The notes: generated by a model not told the origin, from the sequence alone. A DNA stretch of 64,000 nucleotides from Firmicutes bacterium HGW-Firmicutes-16 (GCA_002841545.1 PGZZ01000011.1:1-64000), one strand, 5' to 3'; counted from the stretch's first letter, positions 55,681 to 64,000 are shown. Made by a program: numbers and translations.

Positions 55681-58092
55681 ATGAAGTACGATTTTACGGC
55701 TATTGAAAAAAAATGGCAGAAAAAATGGCTGGACGAAAAGGTGTACGCCGCTATTAACGGCGACAAAAAGCCAAAGTTCTACGGGCTAATCGAGTTTCCC
55801 TATCCTTCGGGACAGGGGCTGCACGTCGGGCATCCCCGCCCGTACACAGCGCTCGATATTGTTGCGAGAAAACGCCGAATGGAGGGCTATAATGTCCTTT
55901 TTCCGATTGGCTATGACGCTTTCGGTCTTCCCACCGAAAACTATGCGATTAAGAACCATCTGCACCCGAGCGAGGTTACGAAAACCAATATAAAGCGCTT
56001 TACCGAGCAGCTTCAGATGCTCGGCTTCAGCTTTGACTGGGACAGATGCGTCGATACAACGGACCCCGAATACTACAAGTGGACACAATGGATTTTCCTC
56101 AAAATGTTTGAAAAAGGTCTTGCGTATAAGAACAGTATGCCTGTCAACTGGTGCACCTCCTGCAAGTGTGTACTCGCAAATGAAGAGGTTGTAGCGGGCG
56201 TATGTGAACGCTGCGGAGCCGAGGTCGTGCGCAAGGAAAAAAGCCAGTGGATGCTGAAAATAACCGAGTATGCTCAGCGCCTTATTGACGACCTTGACGA
56301 GGTCGATTACATTGAGCGCGTCAAGATTCAGCAGAAAAATTGGATAGGACGCTCCACAGGCGCGGAGGTCAGCTTCAAAACGACCGCAGGCGACGAGATG
56401 ATCGTTTTCACGACACGTCCCGACACGCTTTTCGGAGCAACCTACATGGTCATTGCTCCCGAGCACGCTCTGATTGAAAAGTGGGCGCCATTGCTCACAA
56501 ACCTTGAAGTTGTACGCGAATATCAGGCAGTTGCGGCCAGAAAGTCCGATTTCGAGCGCACTGAAATGGCAAAGGACAAAACGGGTGTGCGTCTTGAAGG
56601 CGTTTCCGCGATAAATCCGGTCACTGGAGAAGAAATTCCTGTATTCATTTCCGACTATGTCTTATCGACGTACGGCACGGGAGCCATCATGGCTGTCCCC
56701 GGACACGACTCACGCGACTGGGAATTTGCAAAACAGTTTAATCTGCCCATTATTGAGGTCGTCAAAGGCGGTGACGTTGAAAAGCAGGCGTTTACGGACT
56801 GTGAGACCGGTGTTATGGTCAATTCCGGCTTTCTTAACGGCATGACTGTTGAGGAAGCAAAGAAAAAAATTACCGAGTGGATCATATTGAAGGAGCTCGG
56901 TCATGAAAAAGTCAATTTCAAGCTGCGTGACTGGGTTTTCAGCCGTCAGCGTTATTGGGGCGAGCCGATTCCTCTCGTTTACTGCGAGAAGTGCGGATGG
57001 GTTGCGCTTCCTGAAGGCGAGCTTCCGCTCCGCCTGCCGGACGTCAAGAGCTACGAAACAACCGATGACGGCGAAAGTCCGCTTGCCCATATGGATTCTT
57101 GGGTGAACACCACCTGCCCGCACTGCGGCGGTCCCGCGAAGAGAGAAACCGACACGATGCCCCAGTGGGCAGGCTCAAGTTGGTATTATCTGCGTTATAT
57201 GGACCCGCACAATAAAGATAGTCTTGTGGGCAAGGAAGCAATGGACTACTGGCATCAGGTGGACTGGTATAACGGCGGCATGGAGCATACAACGTTGCAC
57301 CTGCTATACAGCCGCTTCTGGCATAAGTTCCTCTATGATATAGGCGTTGTTCCCACAAAGGAACCCTATATGAAGCGCACGAGCCACGGAATGATTCTTG
57401 GCGAGGGCGGGGAAAAAATGAGTAAATCCCGCGGAAACGTCATTAACCCAAATGATATTATTGACGAGTTCGGCGCCGATACGCTCAGGCTTTACATCAT
57501 GTTCATTGGCGATTTTGAAAAAGCCGTTCCGTGGTCGAGCACCGCTGTTAAAGGCTGCAAAAGATTCCTCGACAGGATATGGAACCTTGCCGAAATTCAA
57601 CTCGAAGGCGATGGGTATTCCAAGGCAAACGAGTCGGAAATCCACAAGGCGATTAAAAAAGTCGGCGAAGACATTGAGAGCATGAAGTTCAATACAGCGA
57701 TTGCGACACTCATGAGCCTTGTCAACACCTTTTATGAGAATAAGCCTTCAAAGGGCGACATCAAGGCGATGATTTTGATGCTCAGTCCCTTTGCACCCCA
57801 CGTTGCCGACGAGCTCTGGGAGATTCAGGGCTACAAGGGCTATGCCTGCCAACAGCCGTGGCCGAAATATGATGAGGCCAAGACCGTCGACGCTGAAAAG
57901 GAAATCGCGGTTCAGGTCGGCGGAAAGCTCAAAACGACAGTTATAATCCCAATCGACGCTTCTGACGAAACCGTTAAACTCATCGCCTGCAAAGATGAGA
58001 AGATTGCGCGTCTGCTCGATAGCATGGAAATTGTCAAAACAATCGTCATAAAAAACAAGCTTATAAACCTTATTCTCAAGCCGAAAAATTGA
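55681..58092 (+). CDS. leuS: Leucyl-tRNA synthetase
   Basis: 803 residues from ATG 55681, after AGAAGGA; the in-frame TTG at 55669 is too close to the site. Class I synthetase: [20 protein letters not shown] contains the HIGH motif (HVGH), and [13 protein letters not shown] the KMSKS loop. Between them is the CP1 editing domain with [14 protein letters not shown] and [12 protein letters not shown]. Zinc-ribbon cysteines in CTSCKC and CERCGAE are kept. The gap before it (54 bases) is too short for a T-box. Confidence 0.97.
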   Translation: MKYDFTAIEKKWQKKWLDEKVYAAINGDKKPKFYGLIEFPYPSGQGLHVGHPRPYTALDIVARKRRMEGYNVLFPIGYDAFGLPTENYAIKNHLHPSEVTKTNIKRFTEQLQMLGFSFDWDRCVDTTDPEYYKWTQWIFLKMFEKGLAYKNSMPVNWCTSCKCVLANEEVVAGVCERCGAEVVRKEKSQWMLKITEYAQRLIDDLDEVDYIERVKIQQKNWIGRSTGAEVSFKTTAGDEMIVFTTRPDTLFGATYMVIAPEHALIEKWAPLLTNLEVVREYQAVAARKSDFERTEMAKDKTGVRLEGVSAINPVTGEEIPVFISDYVLSTYGTGAIMAVPGHDSRDWEFAKQFNLPIIEVVKGGDVEKQAFTDCETGVMVNSGFLNGMTVEEAKKKITEWIILKELGHEKVNFKLRDWVFSRQRYWGEPIPLVYCEKCGWVALPEGELPLRLPDVKSYETTDDGESPLAHMDSWVNTTCPHCGGPAKRETDTMPQWAGSSWYYLRYMDPHNKDSLVGKEAMDYWHQVDWYNGGMEHTTLHLLYSRFWHKFLYDIGVVPTKEPYMKRTSHGMILGEGGEKMSKSRGNVINPNDIIDEFGADTLRLYIMFIGDFEKAVPWSSTAVKGCKRFLDRIWNLAEIQLEGDGYSKANESEIHKAIKKVGEDIESMKFNTAIATLMSLVNTFYENKPSKGDIKAMILMLSPFAPHVADELWEIQGYKGYACQQPWPKYDEAKTVDAEKEIAVQVGGKLKTTVIIPIDASDETVKLIACKDEKIARLLDSMEIVKTIVIKNKLINLILKPKN

Positions 58093-58097
58093 TTTTA

Positions 58098-58135
58098 AAA
58101 GAGGGGCGCGCCTTTCAGGTGTGCCCCTCTTTCTA
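58098..58135 (+). terminator. leuS terminator
   Basis: AAAGAGGGGC.C.CC pairs with GG.G.GCCCCTCTTT around TTTCA, then CTAAC. Stable stem 6 bases after the stop. Confidence 0.85.
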
Positions 58136-58168
58136 ACCTAGCTGTGCCGGACGCGTGCTAATATTAAG

Positions 58169-58197
58169 TTGACAAAGACACCTGACCCTGCTACAAT
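58169..58197 (+). promoter_or_regulatory. Promoter of the cold shock gene
   Basis: TTGACA (58169-58174), 17-base spacer, TACAAT (58192-58197). Produces a leader of about 115 bases. Confidence 0.8.
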
Positions 58198-58225
58198 ATA
58201 AAATGTATTCAGATTGATCAGTTCG

Positions 58226-58282
58226 ACTCATGCTCTAAAGCAAGTCTTTTGATGGTTTGCTTCAGATACATGAGTTTTTTTG
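58226..58282 (+). promoter_or_regulatory. Terminator-like hairpin in the cold shock leader
   Basis: ACTCATG (58226-58232) pairs with CATGAGT (58269-58275), and inside it AAGCAA (58239-58244) with TTGCTT (58257-58262). The outer stem is followed at once by TTTTTTT (58275-58281). It lies after the promoter and before the ribosome binding site CGGAGGT, so it could terminate transcription or respond to temperature or Csp protein. Confidence 0.6.
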
Positions 58283-58318
58283 TTTATATCGGATATAATA
58301 TTTTTCGGAGGTACTGAT

Positions 58319-58531
58319 ATGCATAACGGTACAGTTAAATGGTTCAATTCACAGAAGGGCTTCGGCTTTATTTCAAACGCTGAAGGCGGCGATGATGTTT
58401 TTGTACACTTCTCCGCGATTTCTGGTGACGGTTTTAAGTCGTTAAACGAAGGTCAGGCAGTATCATATGATGTCGAGCCCGATCCCAAGAGCAACGGCAA
58501 GCTTCGCGCCATCAACGTAATCCCCCAGTAA
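58319..58531 (+). CDS. Cold shock protein (CspA family)
   Basis: 70 residues from ATG 58319 behind TCGGAGGT; an in-frame start at 58280 falls in the T tract of the leader hairpin. Single OB-fold nucleic-acid chaperone. RNP1 KGFGFI and RNP2 VFVHF are intact; the start [12 protein letters not shown] is typical. Expected to melt mRNA structures in the cold and perhaps act as antiterminator of its own leader. Confidence 0.96.
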   Translation: MHNGTVKWFNSQKGFGFISNAEGGDDVFVHFSAISGDGFKSLNEGQAVSYDVEPDPKSNGKLRAINVIPQ

Positions 58532-58544
58532 GCGCTTTGCGCAA

Positions 58545-58583
58545 AAACAAAACCTCGTCATCATCAGATGACGGGGTTTTTCT
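58545..58583. terminator. Bidirectional terminator between csp and trxB
   Basis: AACCTCGTCATC (58551-58562) pairs with GATGACGGGGTT (58567-58578), AAAACA before and TTTTTCT after. Serves both convergent genes. Confidence 0.9.
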
Positions 58584-58609
58584 ATTTATCGGGTTTTCCT
58601 GAAGCGTTG

Positions 58610-59527
58610 CTAAAAGTTTTTGTTTATGGATTCGCAGGCAGCGAGGGCGGCAACTGCACCGTCGGCCGTGGCGGTCGTAAGCTGACGGACCCTTTTAGAG
58701 CGGCAGTCCCCGGCAACAAAAATGCCGGAATGTCCTGTTTCGCAATCCTCGCCGGAGGCAATATATCCCGCTTTATCAAGGGGAACAAGTTCTGAAAATG
58801 CTCCGTTTTCCGGAATCAGACCGATTGCGACGAAAAGCCCATCACAGGGGAGCTCGAACGTTTCATCAGTAGCTTTTTTGCGGAGCTTAAGTCCCGCAAA
58901 TCCCGCTTCTTCGGTTTTGATTTCTTCAATCGCCGTGCCGGTGAACGCACGGACGTTCGGTCTTTTCAGAAGAGCTTTCACGAGCATTTCCTCGCCGGTA
59001 AAAAAGTCAAGGTCCTGTATCATGACGACTTCACGGCAGACATCGGCAAGCAGGGTAGCCTCCTGCAGGGCAGAATTGCCCCCGCCCGCGACGGCGACGG
59101 TCAGTCCTTTGTAATACTCTCCGTCACAGAGAGCGCAGAAGCTTATGCCGTTCCCAACAAGCTCGTTCTCGCCAGAAAGCCCCAGCATACGGTGCTTGAC
59201 ACCGGTTGCGATAACGACAGCCTTGGCATCGAATGTAGTTCCGCTCTCGGTGAGGACGCGTTTGTATCCGCCCTCTTCCGCGATTCCGGTTACGGTTTCC
59301 ACTTCGACCTCTGCACCCTGCGCTAAAATCTGCTCGAGCATTTTATCCGCAAATTCGTTGCCGCTCATAGAAAGAGAACCCGGGTAGTTCTCGACCCTCG
59401 GCGAATATGTAATCTGTCCGCCGAAGCCGCCTTTTTCGAGGACCAATGCGCTTTTTCCGTTGCGCACCGCATAAAGCGCGGCGGTCATTCCCGCGGGGCC
59501 ACCGCCGATGATAACAATGTCGTGCAT
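58610..59527 (-). CDS. trxB: Thioredoxin reductase
   Basis: 305 residues. FAD-binding IIGGGPAGMTAALYA (about 6-20), redox pair CALCDG (C131, C134), NADPH-binding VAGGGNSALQEAT, and C-terminal VAGDCRSKRVRQLTTATADGA (in part). It passes electrons from NADPH to a thioredoxin-like partner. The start follows AAAGGAAG. It is downstream of nrdD on the same strand, so its natural partner may be the redoxin domain of NrdD. The CALC spacing differs from the E. coli CATC but is common in clostridia. Confidence 0.95.
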   Translation of the reverse strand: MHDIVIIGGGPAGMTAALYAVRNGKSALVLEKGGFGGQITYSPRVENYPGSLSMSGNEFADKMLEQILAQGAEVEVETVTGIAEEGGYKRVLTESGTTFDAKAVVIATGVKHRMLGLSGENELVGNGISFCALCDGEYYKGLTVAVAGGGNSALQEATLLADVCREVVMIQDLDFFTGEEMLVKALLKRPNVRAFTGTAIEEIKTEEAGFAGLKLRKKATDETFELPCDGLFVAIGLIPENGAFSELVPLDKAGYIASGEDCETGHSGIFVAGDCRSKRVRQLTTATADGAVAALAACESINKNF

Positions 59528-59553
59528 AGTTTTTCTTCCTTTTGTAAAATTAT

Positions 59554-59590
59554 CTGATAGGGGTCGGGCGGAGAGCCCGACCCCTATCGT
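59554..59590 (-). terminator. Hairpin between nrdD and trxB
   Basis: Perfect 14-bp stem: GATAGGGGTCGGGC (59556-59569) with GCCCGACCCCTATC (59575-59588), loop GGAGA. On the minus strand it is followed by the AT-rich AGATAATTTTAC, a weak T tract, so partial read-through into trxB is possible. Confidence 0.7.
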
Positions 59591-59610
59591 TTTGAAATCA
59601 ATAAAAGCTG

Positions 59611-62004
59611 TCAGCCTAGTTTGCCGACTCTCTCGGATTCGAGGAATTTTTTGATATCCGGTACGCCATATAGCTTTTCGGTGTTCACGCCATCCGTAAT
59701 GACGAGTGTTGGCGAACCCTTGATTCCGAACTGTTTTGCAAGCTCTAAATTGTCGTCCGCAATAATCTTCTCATAGGAGAAGCTCGCTTTGCCGAGCATC
59801 GATTCCGCAACACGGCAGTTAGGGCAGGTGGCACGGGAGAAAAGGATGCTTCTCGCGTTTGCAGCGATAACAGGCATGCACTGTTCGGAAGGAACTTCAC
59901 AGTGTTTAGCTGCCGGGGTCGCGTGCGGCGTTGAGTGAACTATATCATAAAGCTTGCGATCCTTAAATTCCTTGGACTTACCGGCATTCCAGTTCTGGAC
60001 GGGACGATAGTAGCCGGTTATACGGCTGTAGACCTCTGTTTTTTCACCGCAGTCGGGGCAGGTATATACCTCACCGGTAATGTAGCCATGATTTTTGCAA
60101 ATGGAATAGGTGGGCGAAATGGTGTAATAGGGGAGACGGTGGTTCTCCGCAATTTTGTGTACGAGGTTCGCAGCGGACTTCCAGTCGGGTAGCTTCTCGC
60201 CTAGGAAGGCATGGAAAACCGTTCCGCTCGTGTAAAGAGTTTGCAGTTCGTCCTGAATGGAAAGAGCCTCGAAAATGTCTTCGGTATAGCTGACGGGCAG
60301 GTGGGAACTGTTAGTATAATACGGAGTTCCGCCCGCTTCGGATGCCGTTATGATGTCCGGAAACTGCTGTACATCGTGCTTGGCAAGACGATAGGTCGTG
60401 GATTCGGCGGGAGTCGCCTCAAGATTAAACAGCGCGCTGTACTGCTCCTGATAGTCGCTGAGCTTTTGGCGCATGTGGTTTAGAACTTCCTTGGCAAATT
60501 GCCGTGACTCGGGATTAGTAAGGTCTTTTCCGAGCCAGTTTGCGTTTAGAGCGGCTTCGTTCATGCCTATAATACCGATAGTCGAGAAGTGGTTATCAAA
60601 AGTGCCGAGATAGCGCTTTGTATAGGGATAAAGTCCCTCTTCGAGCAGACGGTTGATAACCATGCGCTTTGTGTCCAAAGACCTTGCCGCAACGTCCATC
60701 ATGTGGTCAAGTCGTTTATAGAAAGCAGCCTCATCTGCCGCGAGATAAGCTATGCGGGGGAGATTTATTGTAACAACACCGATTGATCCCGTACTCTCGC
60801 CGCTTCCGAAAAAGCCGCCGGACTTCTTGCGAAGCTCACGGAGATCAAGACGCAGACGGCAGCACATAGAGCGCACATCACTCGGCTCCATATCGCTGTT
60901 GATGTAGTTGGAGAAATAAGGCGTGCCGTATTTAGCGGTCATTTCGAAGAGAAGCTTGTTGTTCTCGGTTTCGCTCCAGTCGAAGTCTTTTGTAATTGAA
61001 TAGGTCGGGATGGGGTATTGGAAACCGCGTCCGTTGGCGTCGCCCTCAATCATAATCTCGATAAACGCCTTGTTGACCAGATCCATCTCGTTTTTGCAGT
61101 CCTTGTAGCAGAAATCCATTTCTTTTCCGCCGACTATGCAGGGCAGCTCCGCCATGTCGCTCGGAACCGTCCAATCGAGCGTGACATTCGAGAACGGCGC
61201 CTGAGTTCCCCAGCGGGAAGGAGTGTTCACGCCGTAAACGAAGGACTGTACACACTGCTTGACTTCTTTGTAGGTCAGATTGTCTATCTTTACAAAGGGA
61301 GCAAGATAAGTGTCAAAAGAGGAGAAGGCCTGCGCGCCAGCCCATTCATTCTGCATAATTCCGAGGAAGTTTACCATCTGGTTGCAGAGGGTGGAGAGAT
61401 GACCCGCGGGAGAAGAGGTGATTTTTCCGGGAATGCCGCCCAGACCGTCTTTGATGAGCTGACGCAGCGACCAGCCGGCACAGTAGCCCGTAAGCATGGA
61501 GAGATCGTGAAGATGCATATCCGCGTTGCGGTGAGCCGACGCGACCTCATCGTCATAGACCTCAGAGAGCCAATAGTTCGCCGTTATCGCTCCGGAGTTT
61601 GAAAGGATAAGACCGCCGACGGAATAGGTTACGGTGGAGTTTTCCTTGACGCGCCAGTCGGTAGCCTTAACATAGCTGTCGACCAAATCCTTGTAATCGA
61701 GAATCGTCGACTTCATGTTGCGCATTTTCTCGCGCTGTCTGCGGTAGAGAATATATGCCTTAGCTACGTCTGCATAGCCGGCCTTTACAAGGATGTTTTC
61801 CACGCTGTCCTGAATATCCTCGACTCCGACCTGTCCGTCCTTTATCTTACTTTCGTAATCGGCGGTGACCTTGAGGGCCAGAAGATCTATTATATCAGGC
61901 GTAAACTGCTTTCCCTGCGCTTCAAACGCCTTTGTTATGGCAACGCTGATTTTGGATATATTAAAATCAACTGTCTGCCCGTCACGTTTCACTACATTAT
62001 ACAT
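59611..62004 (-). CDS. nrdD: Anaerobic (class III) ribonucleoside-triphosphate reductase with C-terminal glutaredoxin-like domain
   Basis: 797 residues. N-terminal ATP-cone (about 1-90, VVKRDGQTVDFNISKI) for allosteric control, then the ten-stranded reductase barrel. The zinc site is CKNH plus CPDC, followed by RITGYYRPVQNWNAGKSKEF with the glycyl radical at about G675. After the normal NrdD end, a further domain of about 80 residues (715-797) has SILFSRATCPNCRVAESML, the thioredoxin/glutaredoxin CxxC (727-730), and the cis-Pro stretch IKGSPTLVI. So the enzyme carries its own redoxin. Start ATG 62004 follows GGGGGC. Confidence 0.95.
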   Translation of the reverse strand: MYNVVKRDGQTVDFNISKISVAITKAFEAQGKQFTPDIIDLLALKVTADYESKIKDGQVGVEDIQDSVENILVKAGYADVAKAYILYRRQREKMRNMKSTILDYKDLVDSYVKATDWRVKENSTVTYSVGGLILSNSGAITANYWLSEVYDDEVASAHRNADMHLHDLSMLTGYCAGWSLRQLIKDGLGGIPGKITSSPAGHLSTLCNQMVNFLGIMQNEWAGAQAFSSFDTYLAPFVKIDNLTYKEVKQCVQSFVYGVNTPSRWGTQAPFSNVTLDWTVPSDMAELPCIVGGKEMDFCYKDCKNEMDLVNKAFIEIMIEGDANGRGFQYPIPTYSITKDFDWSETENNKLLFEMTAKYGTPYFSNYINSDMEPSDVRSMCCRLRLDLRELRKKSGGFFGSGESTGSIGVVTINLPRIAYLAADEAAFYKRLDHMMDVAARSLDTKRMVINRLLEEGLYPYTKRYLGTFDNHFSTIGIIGMNEAALNANWLGKDLTNPESRQFAKEVLNHMRQKLSDYQEQYSALFNLEATPAESTTYRLAKHDVQQFPDIITASEAGGTPYYTNSSHLPVSYTEDIFEALSIQDELQTLYTSGTVFHAFLGEKLPDWKSAANLVHKIAENHRLPYYTISPTYSICKNHGYITGEVYTCPDCGEKTEVYSRITGYYRPVQNWNAGKSKEFKDRKLYDIVHSTPHATPAAKHCEVPSEQCMPVIAANARSILFSRATCPNCRVAESMLGKASFSYEKIIADDNLELAKQFGIKGSPTLVITDGVNTEKLYGVPDIKKFLESERVGKLG

Positions 62005-62105
62005 CTGGAAGCCCCCTATAATATATCTATCAGTCTATATTTTCACTGATACCTAAAAATTTTGTAACTATTTTGTATTTTTTGCTATTTTATGATACAA
62101 TCAAT

Positions 62106-62134
62106 ATAGTATACTCATATATTGTGGTTGTCAA
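62106..62134 (-). promoter_or_regulatory. nrdD promoter
   Basis: Minus-strand TTGACA (62129-62134), 17-base spacer, TACTAT (62106-62111) in the 173-base gap between nrdG and nrdD. Overlapping AT palindromes (CCACAATATAT and ATACTATATTGATTGT on the minus strand) resemble NrdR box halves, though not the standard two-box spacing. Confidence 0.65.
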
Positions 62135-62177
62135 TGGCAAAAAAGTAAAATAAACCACTAAATATTGATGTAATGTG

Positions 62178-62888
62178 TCAATTCCTTACCGCTACATTTT
62201 GCGCGTATTGTGACAGAATACCCCTGAAATGCTCCATTTCACCTGCTGAAAAGCCCTTGAGCTGTGTGTCGGACATATTTTCTCCGAAACCGACAAGATC
62301 GCCGCTATCCTCAAAATTCTGCAAATAATAGTTTTCTGCGCCACTAACCGCAACACCTATTTTCACTATATCTTCCTCTGTGTGGAGGGGGTTAACGAGT
62401 GTGGTGCGAAACTCATAGGGCACCTTACCCTGAAGAAGGAGCTTAACGCTCTCAATAACGGGGCTTGAGTCAAAGTCCGGAACTCCCGCCGTTAATGGAT
62501 AATTATCGAAAGAGTTTTTAATATCCATTGCAACATAGTCCACAAGTGAACGTCTTATAAGAGAATTGAGTTTTTCTGGAAAAGCGCCGTTTGTGTCTAG
62601 CTTGACGAGAAAGCCCATGGCGCGTACATTAATAATGAATTCGTCAAGATCCTCCTGCAGAAGAGGCTCACCGCCCGTAATGCAGACGCCGTCCAGAAGG
62701 CCCTTCCGTTTTTTGAGGAAAGAGAAGACCTCCTCGTCGGAGATCCTTTCACAGTCCGAAAAACGGGTCACAAGTGATGCGTTATGGCAGAAGGGACAGC
62801 GCAAATTGCAGCCCCCAGTGAAAACTGTTGCTGCCAGCTTTCCCGGATAGTCGAGAAGCGACAGCTTTTGTAATCCGAATATTAACAT
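62178..62888 (-). CDS. nrdG: Anaerobic ribonucleoside-triphosphate reductase activating protein (NrdG2 type)
   Basis: 236 residues from ATG 62888, right behind CGGAGGAAATA; the longer open frame to 63071 runs through the promoter. Radical SAM enzyme with cluster motif CNLRCPFCHN (C27, C31, C34), then CITGGEPLLQEDL and VKLDTNGAFPEKLNSL. It makes the glycyl radical on NrdD. Length and motifs fit the longer TIGR02495-like group rather than the short E. coli NrdG. It precedes nrdD on the minus strand. Confidence 0.93.
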   Translation of the reverse strand: MLIFGLQKLSLLDYPGKLAATVFTGGCNLRCPFCHNASLVTRFSDCERISDEEVFSFLKKRKGLLDGVCITGGEPLLQEDLDEFIINVRAMGFLVKLDTNGAFPEKLNSLIRRSLVDYVAMDIKNSFDNYPLTAGVPDFDSSPVIESVKLLLQGKVPYEFRTTLVNPLHTEEDIVKIGVAVSGAENYYLQNFEDSGDLVGFGENMSDTQLKGFSAGEMEHFRGILSQYAQNVAVRN

Positions 62889-62922
62889 TATTTCCTCCGA
62901 ATCGGCAATGATGTCTATTATC

Positions 62923-62951
62923 ATTTTACAGTATAAATGCGTTCTTGGCAA
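62923..62951 (-). promoter_or_regulatory. nrdG promoter
   Basis: Minus-strand TTGCCA (62946-62951), 17-base spacer, TAAAAT (62923-62928), 35 bases before the start codon. Confidence 0.6.
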
Positions 62952-63055
62952 GTATAATTTATTTACAAAAATCGTACATATAGTTTTGTGCTTTTGACTT
63001 TTACAAAACGAGATACAATATATTGTGTTAAGGTTTTGTGACTGGTTTAGCTTCG

Positions 63056-63084
63056 TTGACAAATTCTTCAAAAAGGCGTAAAAT
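63056..63084 (+). promoter_or_regulatory. Promoter of the GT2 gene
   Basis: TTGACA (63056-63061), 17-base spacer, TAAAAT (63079-63084); AGGGAG precedes the ATG at 63115. Confidence 0.75.
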
Positions 63085-63114
63085 CAGCGCAAAGCGTAAA
63101 TCAGGGAGTATAAC

Positions 63115-63867
63115 ATGCAGGAAAAGAAAATATCGCTTGTGATACCCGCGTATAACGAAGCGATTATAATTAAAAAAACAGTCGAAACAGCGCTCCGTTT
63201 CCTCGAACGATATTGCTCCGATTATGAACTTATCATTGCGGACGACGGCAGTACGGATAAAACGAAAGAGATAGTCGAGAACATCCATGACGAACACCTC
63301 CGCTGCGTAAGTTACTTTCCGAATAGGGGAAAGGGATGTGCCGTACGCGAAGGAATTCTTGCGTCTTGCGGAGAAATAATTGCTTATACTGACGCAGACC
63401 TCGCCTATGGAATCGAAGCGGTCGGAGAGCTTATGGACAAGCTCTTGGGGGAGGACTCGGACGTCGCCATCGGTTCGAGAAAGCTGCATCCGGAGGGCTA
63501 TGAGGACTATCCGCTTATAAGGCTCGTAGCAAGCAGGTTTTTCAGCTTTCTGACAGGACATCTCGCGGGTTTTCGCTATGACACGCAGTGCGGACTCAAG
63601 GCTTATACGGCAAAGGCCGCCTCGCTCGTGTTTTCCCACTGCGAAACGGACGGCTTTGCCTTTGATTTTGAGGTAATGATGCTCGCTAAGGGCAAAAAAC
63701 TCAAAGTTTCCCAGCTTCCGGTCAAAATCGTAAATCATAGGGACTCGAAGGTTGCAGTTCTTAGTGACAGCATAAAAATGTTTATTGACATTATCAAGAT
63801 ACGCTCGGCCGTGAAAAGGCGGCTGAAAGGGGAAACAGGAAGTGCAAAGAATCGAAACCCGTTATGA
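63115..63867 (+). CDS. GT2 family glycosyltransferase (dolichyl/polyprenyl-phosphate sugar synthase-like)
   Basis: 250 residues, GT-A fold. The nucleotide-sugar site is SLVIPAYNEA at the N-terminus and ADDGSTDKT; the metal-binding acidic motif is YTDADLAYG, and GSRKLHPEGYED and RYDTQCGLKAY follow as in polyprenyl-phosphate mannosyl- or glucosyltransferases. No membrane helices are evident, so it acts on the inner face, loading sugar on a lipid carrier. The overlapping membrane gene downstream probably uses that lipid-linked sugar. Confidence 0.88.
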   Translation: MQEKKISLVIPAYNEAIIIKKTVETALRFLERYCSDYELIIADDGSTDKTKEIVENIHDEHLRCVSYFPNRGKGCAVREGILASCGEIIAYTDADLAYGIEAVGELMDKLLGEDSDVAIGSRKLHPEGYEDYPLIRLVASRFFSFLTGHLAGFRYDTQCGLKAYTAKAASLVFSHCETDGFAFDFEVMMLAKGKKLKVSQLPVKIVNHRDSKVAVLSDSIKMFIDIIKIRSAVKRRLKGETGSAKNRNPL

Positions 63868-64000
63868 AAAACAAAAAAGCATTTTTTTGCTCTTCATCCT
63901 TTTCGGGCTGATATTTATTCGCTATTGCTATTATGGCTTCGAATATTATTATCAGTTGGACGACTATATACAATATCATAATTATGCCGCGTTCGGAGGC
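63842..64000 (+). CDS. Membrane protein, partial (probable lipid-linked-sugar glycosyltransferase)
   Basis: Incomplete at the window end. A GTG at 63842, with AAAGGGGAAACAGG upstream, opens a frame for 53 residues without a stop: a basic start (QRIETRYEKQKS), a membrane helix (about 15-30, IFLLFILFGLIFIRY), then an aromatic outer segment with QLDDYIQYHNYAAFG. The Asp pair after the first helix is typical of GT-C transferases and related clostridial membrane proteins. It overlaps the GT2 gene by 26 bases. Family cannot be fixed from this fragment. Confidence 0.55.
   Translation, partial: MQRIETRYEKQKSIFLLFILFGLIFIRYCYYGFEYYYQLDDYIQYHNYAAFGG

Noticed and set aside
62889-63071. N-terminal extension of NrdG
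   Set aside because: It would run through the promoter and has low-complexity Asn/Lys/Ile composition; ATG 62888 has a strong ribosome binding site.
1-64000. Prophage, transposon or integron
   Set aside because: No integrase, transposase, phage gene or flanking repeat was found; tRNA-Pro and tRNA-Leu show no duplicated 3' ends nearby.

Overview
The window reads as a chromosomal segment of an anaerobic, low-to-mid GC Gram-positive bacterium of class Clostridia, most likely near Oscillospiraceae/Ruminococcaceae. The support is: near-canonical TTGACA-N17-TATAAT promoters and strong AGGAGG ribosome binding sites; an ECF sigma/zinc anti-sigma pair; DUF975, YhfC and DUF4830 family proteins; oxygen-sensitive class III ribonucleotide reductase; TrmFO instead of TrmA; FtsEX with a PcsB-like hydrolase; and the rnc-smc-ftsY gene order. 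The taxonomic placement is inference from gene content. Apart from small accessory clusters the window is core genome. I see no insertion sequence, prophage, CRISPR array or rRNA operon.

Layout. 1-620: a possible small RNA on the minus strand, two hairpins, tRNA-Pro(UGG), and divergent promoters for the tRNA and trmB. 625-4720: trmB-xth-dusB-ECF sigma-anti-sigma operon. 4732-5740: orphan nadA (minus). 5806-8391: three-gene membrane operon of DUF975 protein, YhfC-type intramembrane protease and anchored Ntn amide hydrolase. 8404-9372: DegV (minus). 9450-11300: AbrB-like regulator with an ABC-2 exporter, behind a promoter/operator palindrome. 11304-15222: metallo-beta-lactamase fold hydrolase, HAD phosphatase, alpha/beta hydrolase, tRNA-Leu(GAG) and a membrane glycosyltransferase.

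15422-27860: the expression core, rpoB-rpoC, then rpsL-rpsG-fusA-tuf. 27886-30452: DUF4830 protein, 16S pseudouridine synthase and an orphan MsmK/UgpC-type ABC ATPase. 30646-36102: PucR-type regulator-ftsE-ftsX-PcsB-like M23 hydrolase-CtpA protease, a cell-wall hydrolysis cluster. 36119-44171: greA, lysS, TrmH-family methyltransferase, dprA, topA, trmFO. 44168-47208: plsX, acpP, rnc, Elp3-like radical SAM. 47224-58135: smc, ftsY, rdgB, yhbY, a fused nadD-yqeK, LCP protein, rsfS, leuS. 58169-58580: cold shock gene with a terminator-like hairpin in its leader. 58610-62951 (minus): nrdG, nrdD with a fused glutaredoxin-like domain, trxB. 63056-64000: GT2 glycosyltransferase and a membrane protein cut by the window edge.

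How the genes work together: the greater part serves transcription, translation, tRNA/rRNA modification and chromosome segregation. Around this core sit self-contained modules: envelope stress sensing (ECF pair), exporter with autoregulator, peptidoglycan hydrolase control (FtsEX/PcsB/CtpA/LCP) and anaerobic dNTP synthesis with a likely built-in electron carrier. The most interesting points are the NrdD-redoxin fusion next to trxB, the DUF975/YhfC/amide-hydrolase operon, the csp leader hairpin, and the PucR regulator heading the FtsEX cluster. All promoters, terminators and starts were read by eye; no database search or folding program was run.
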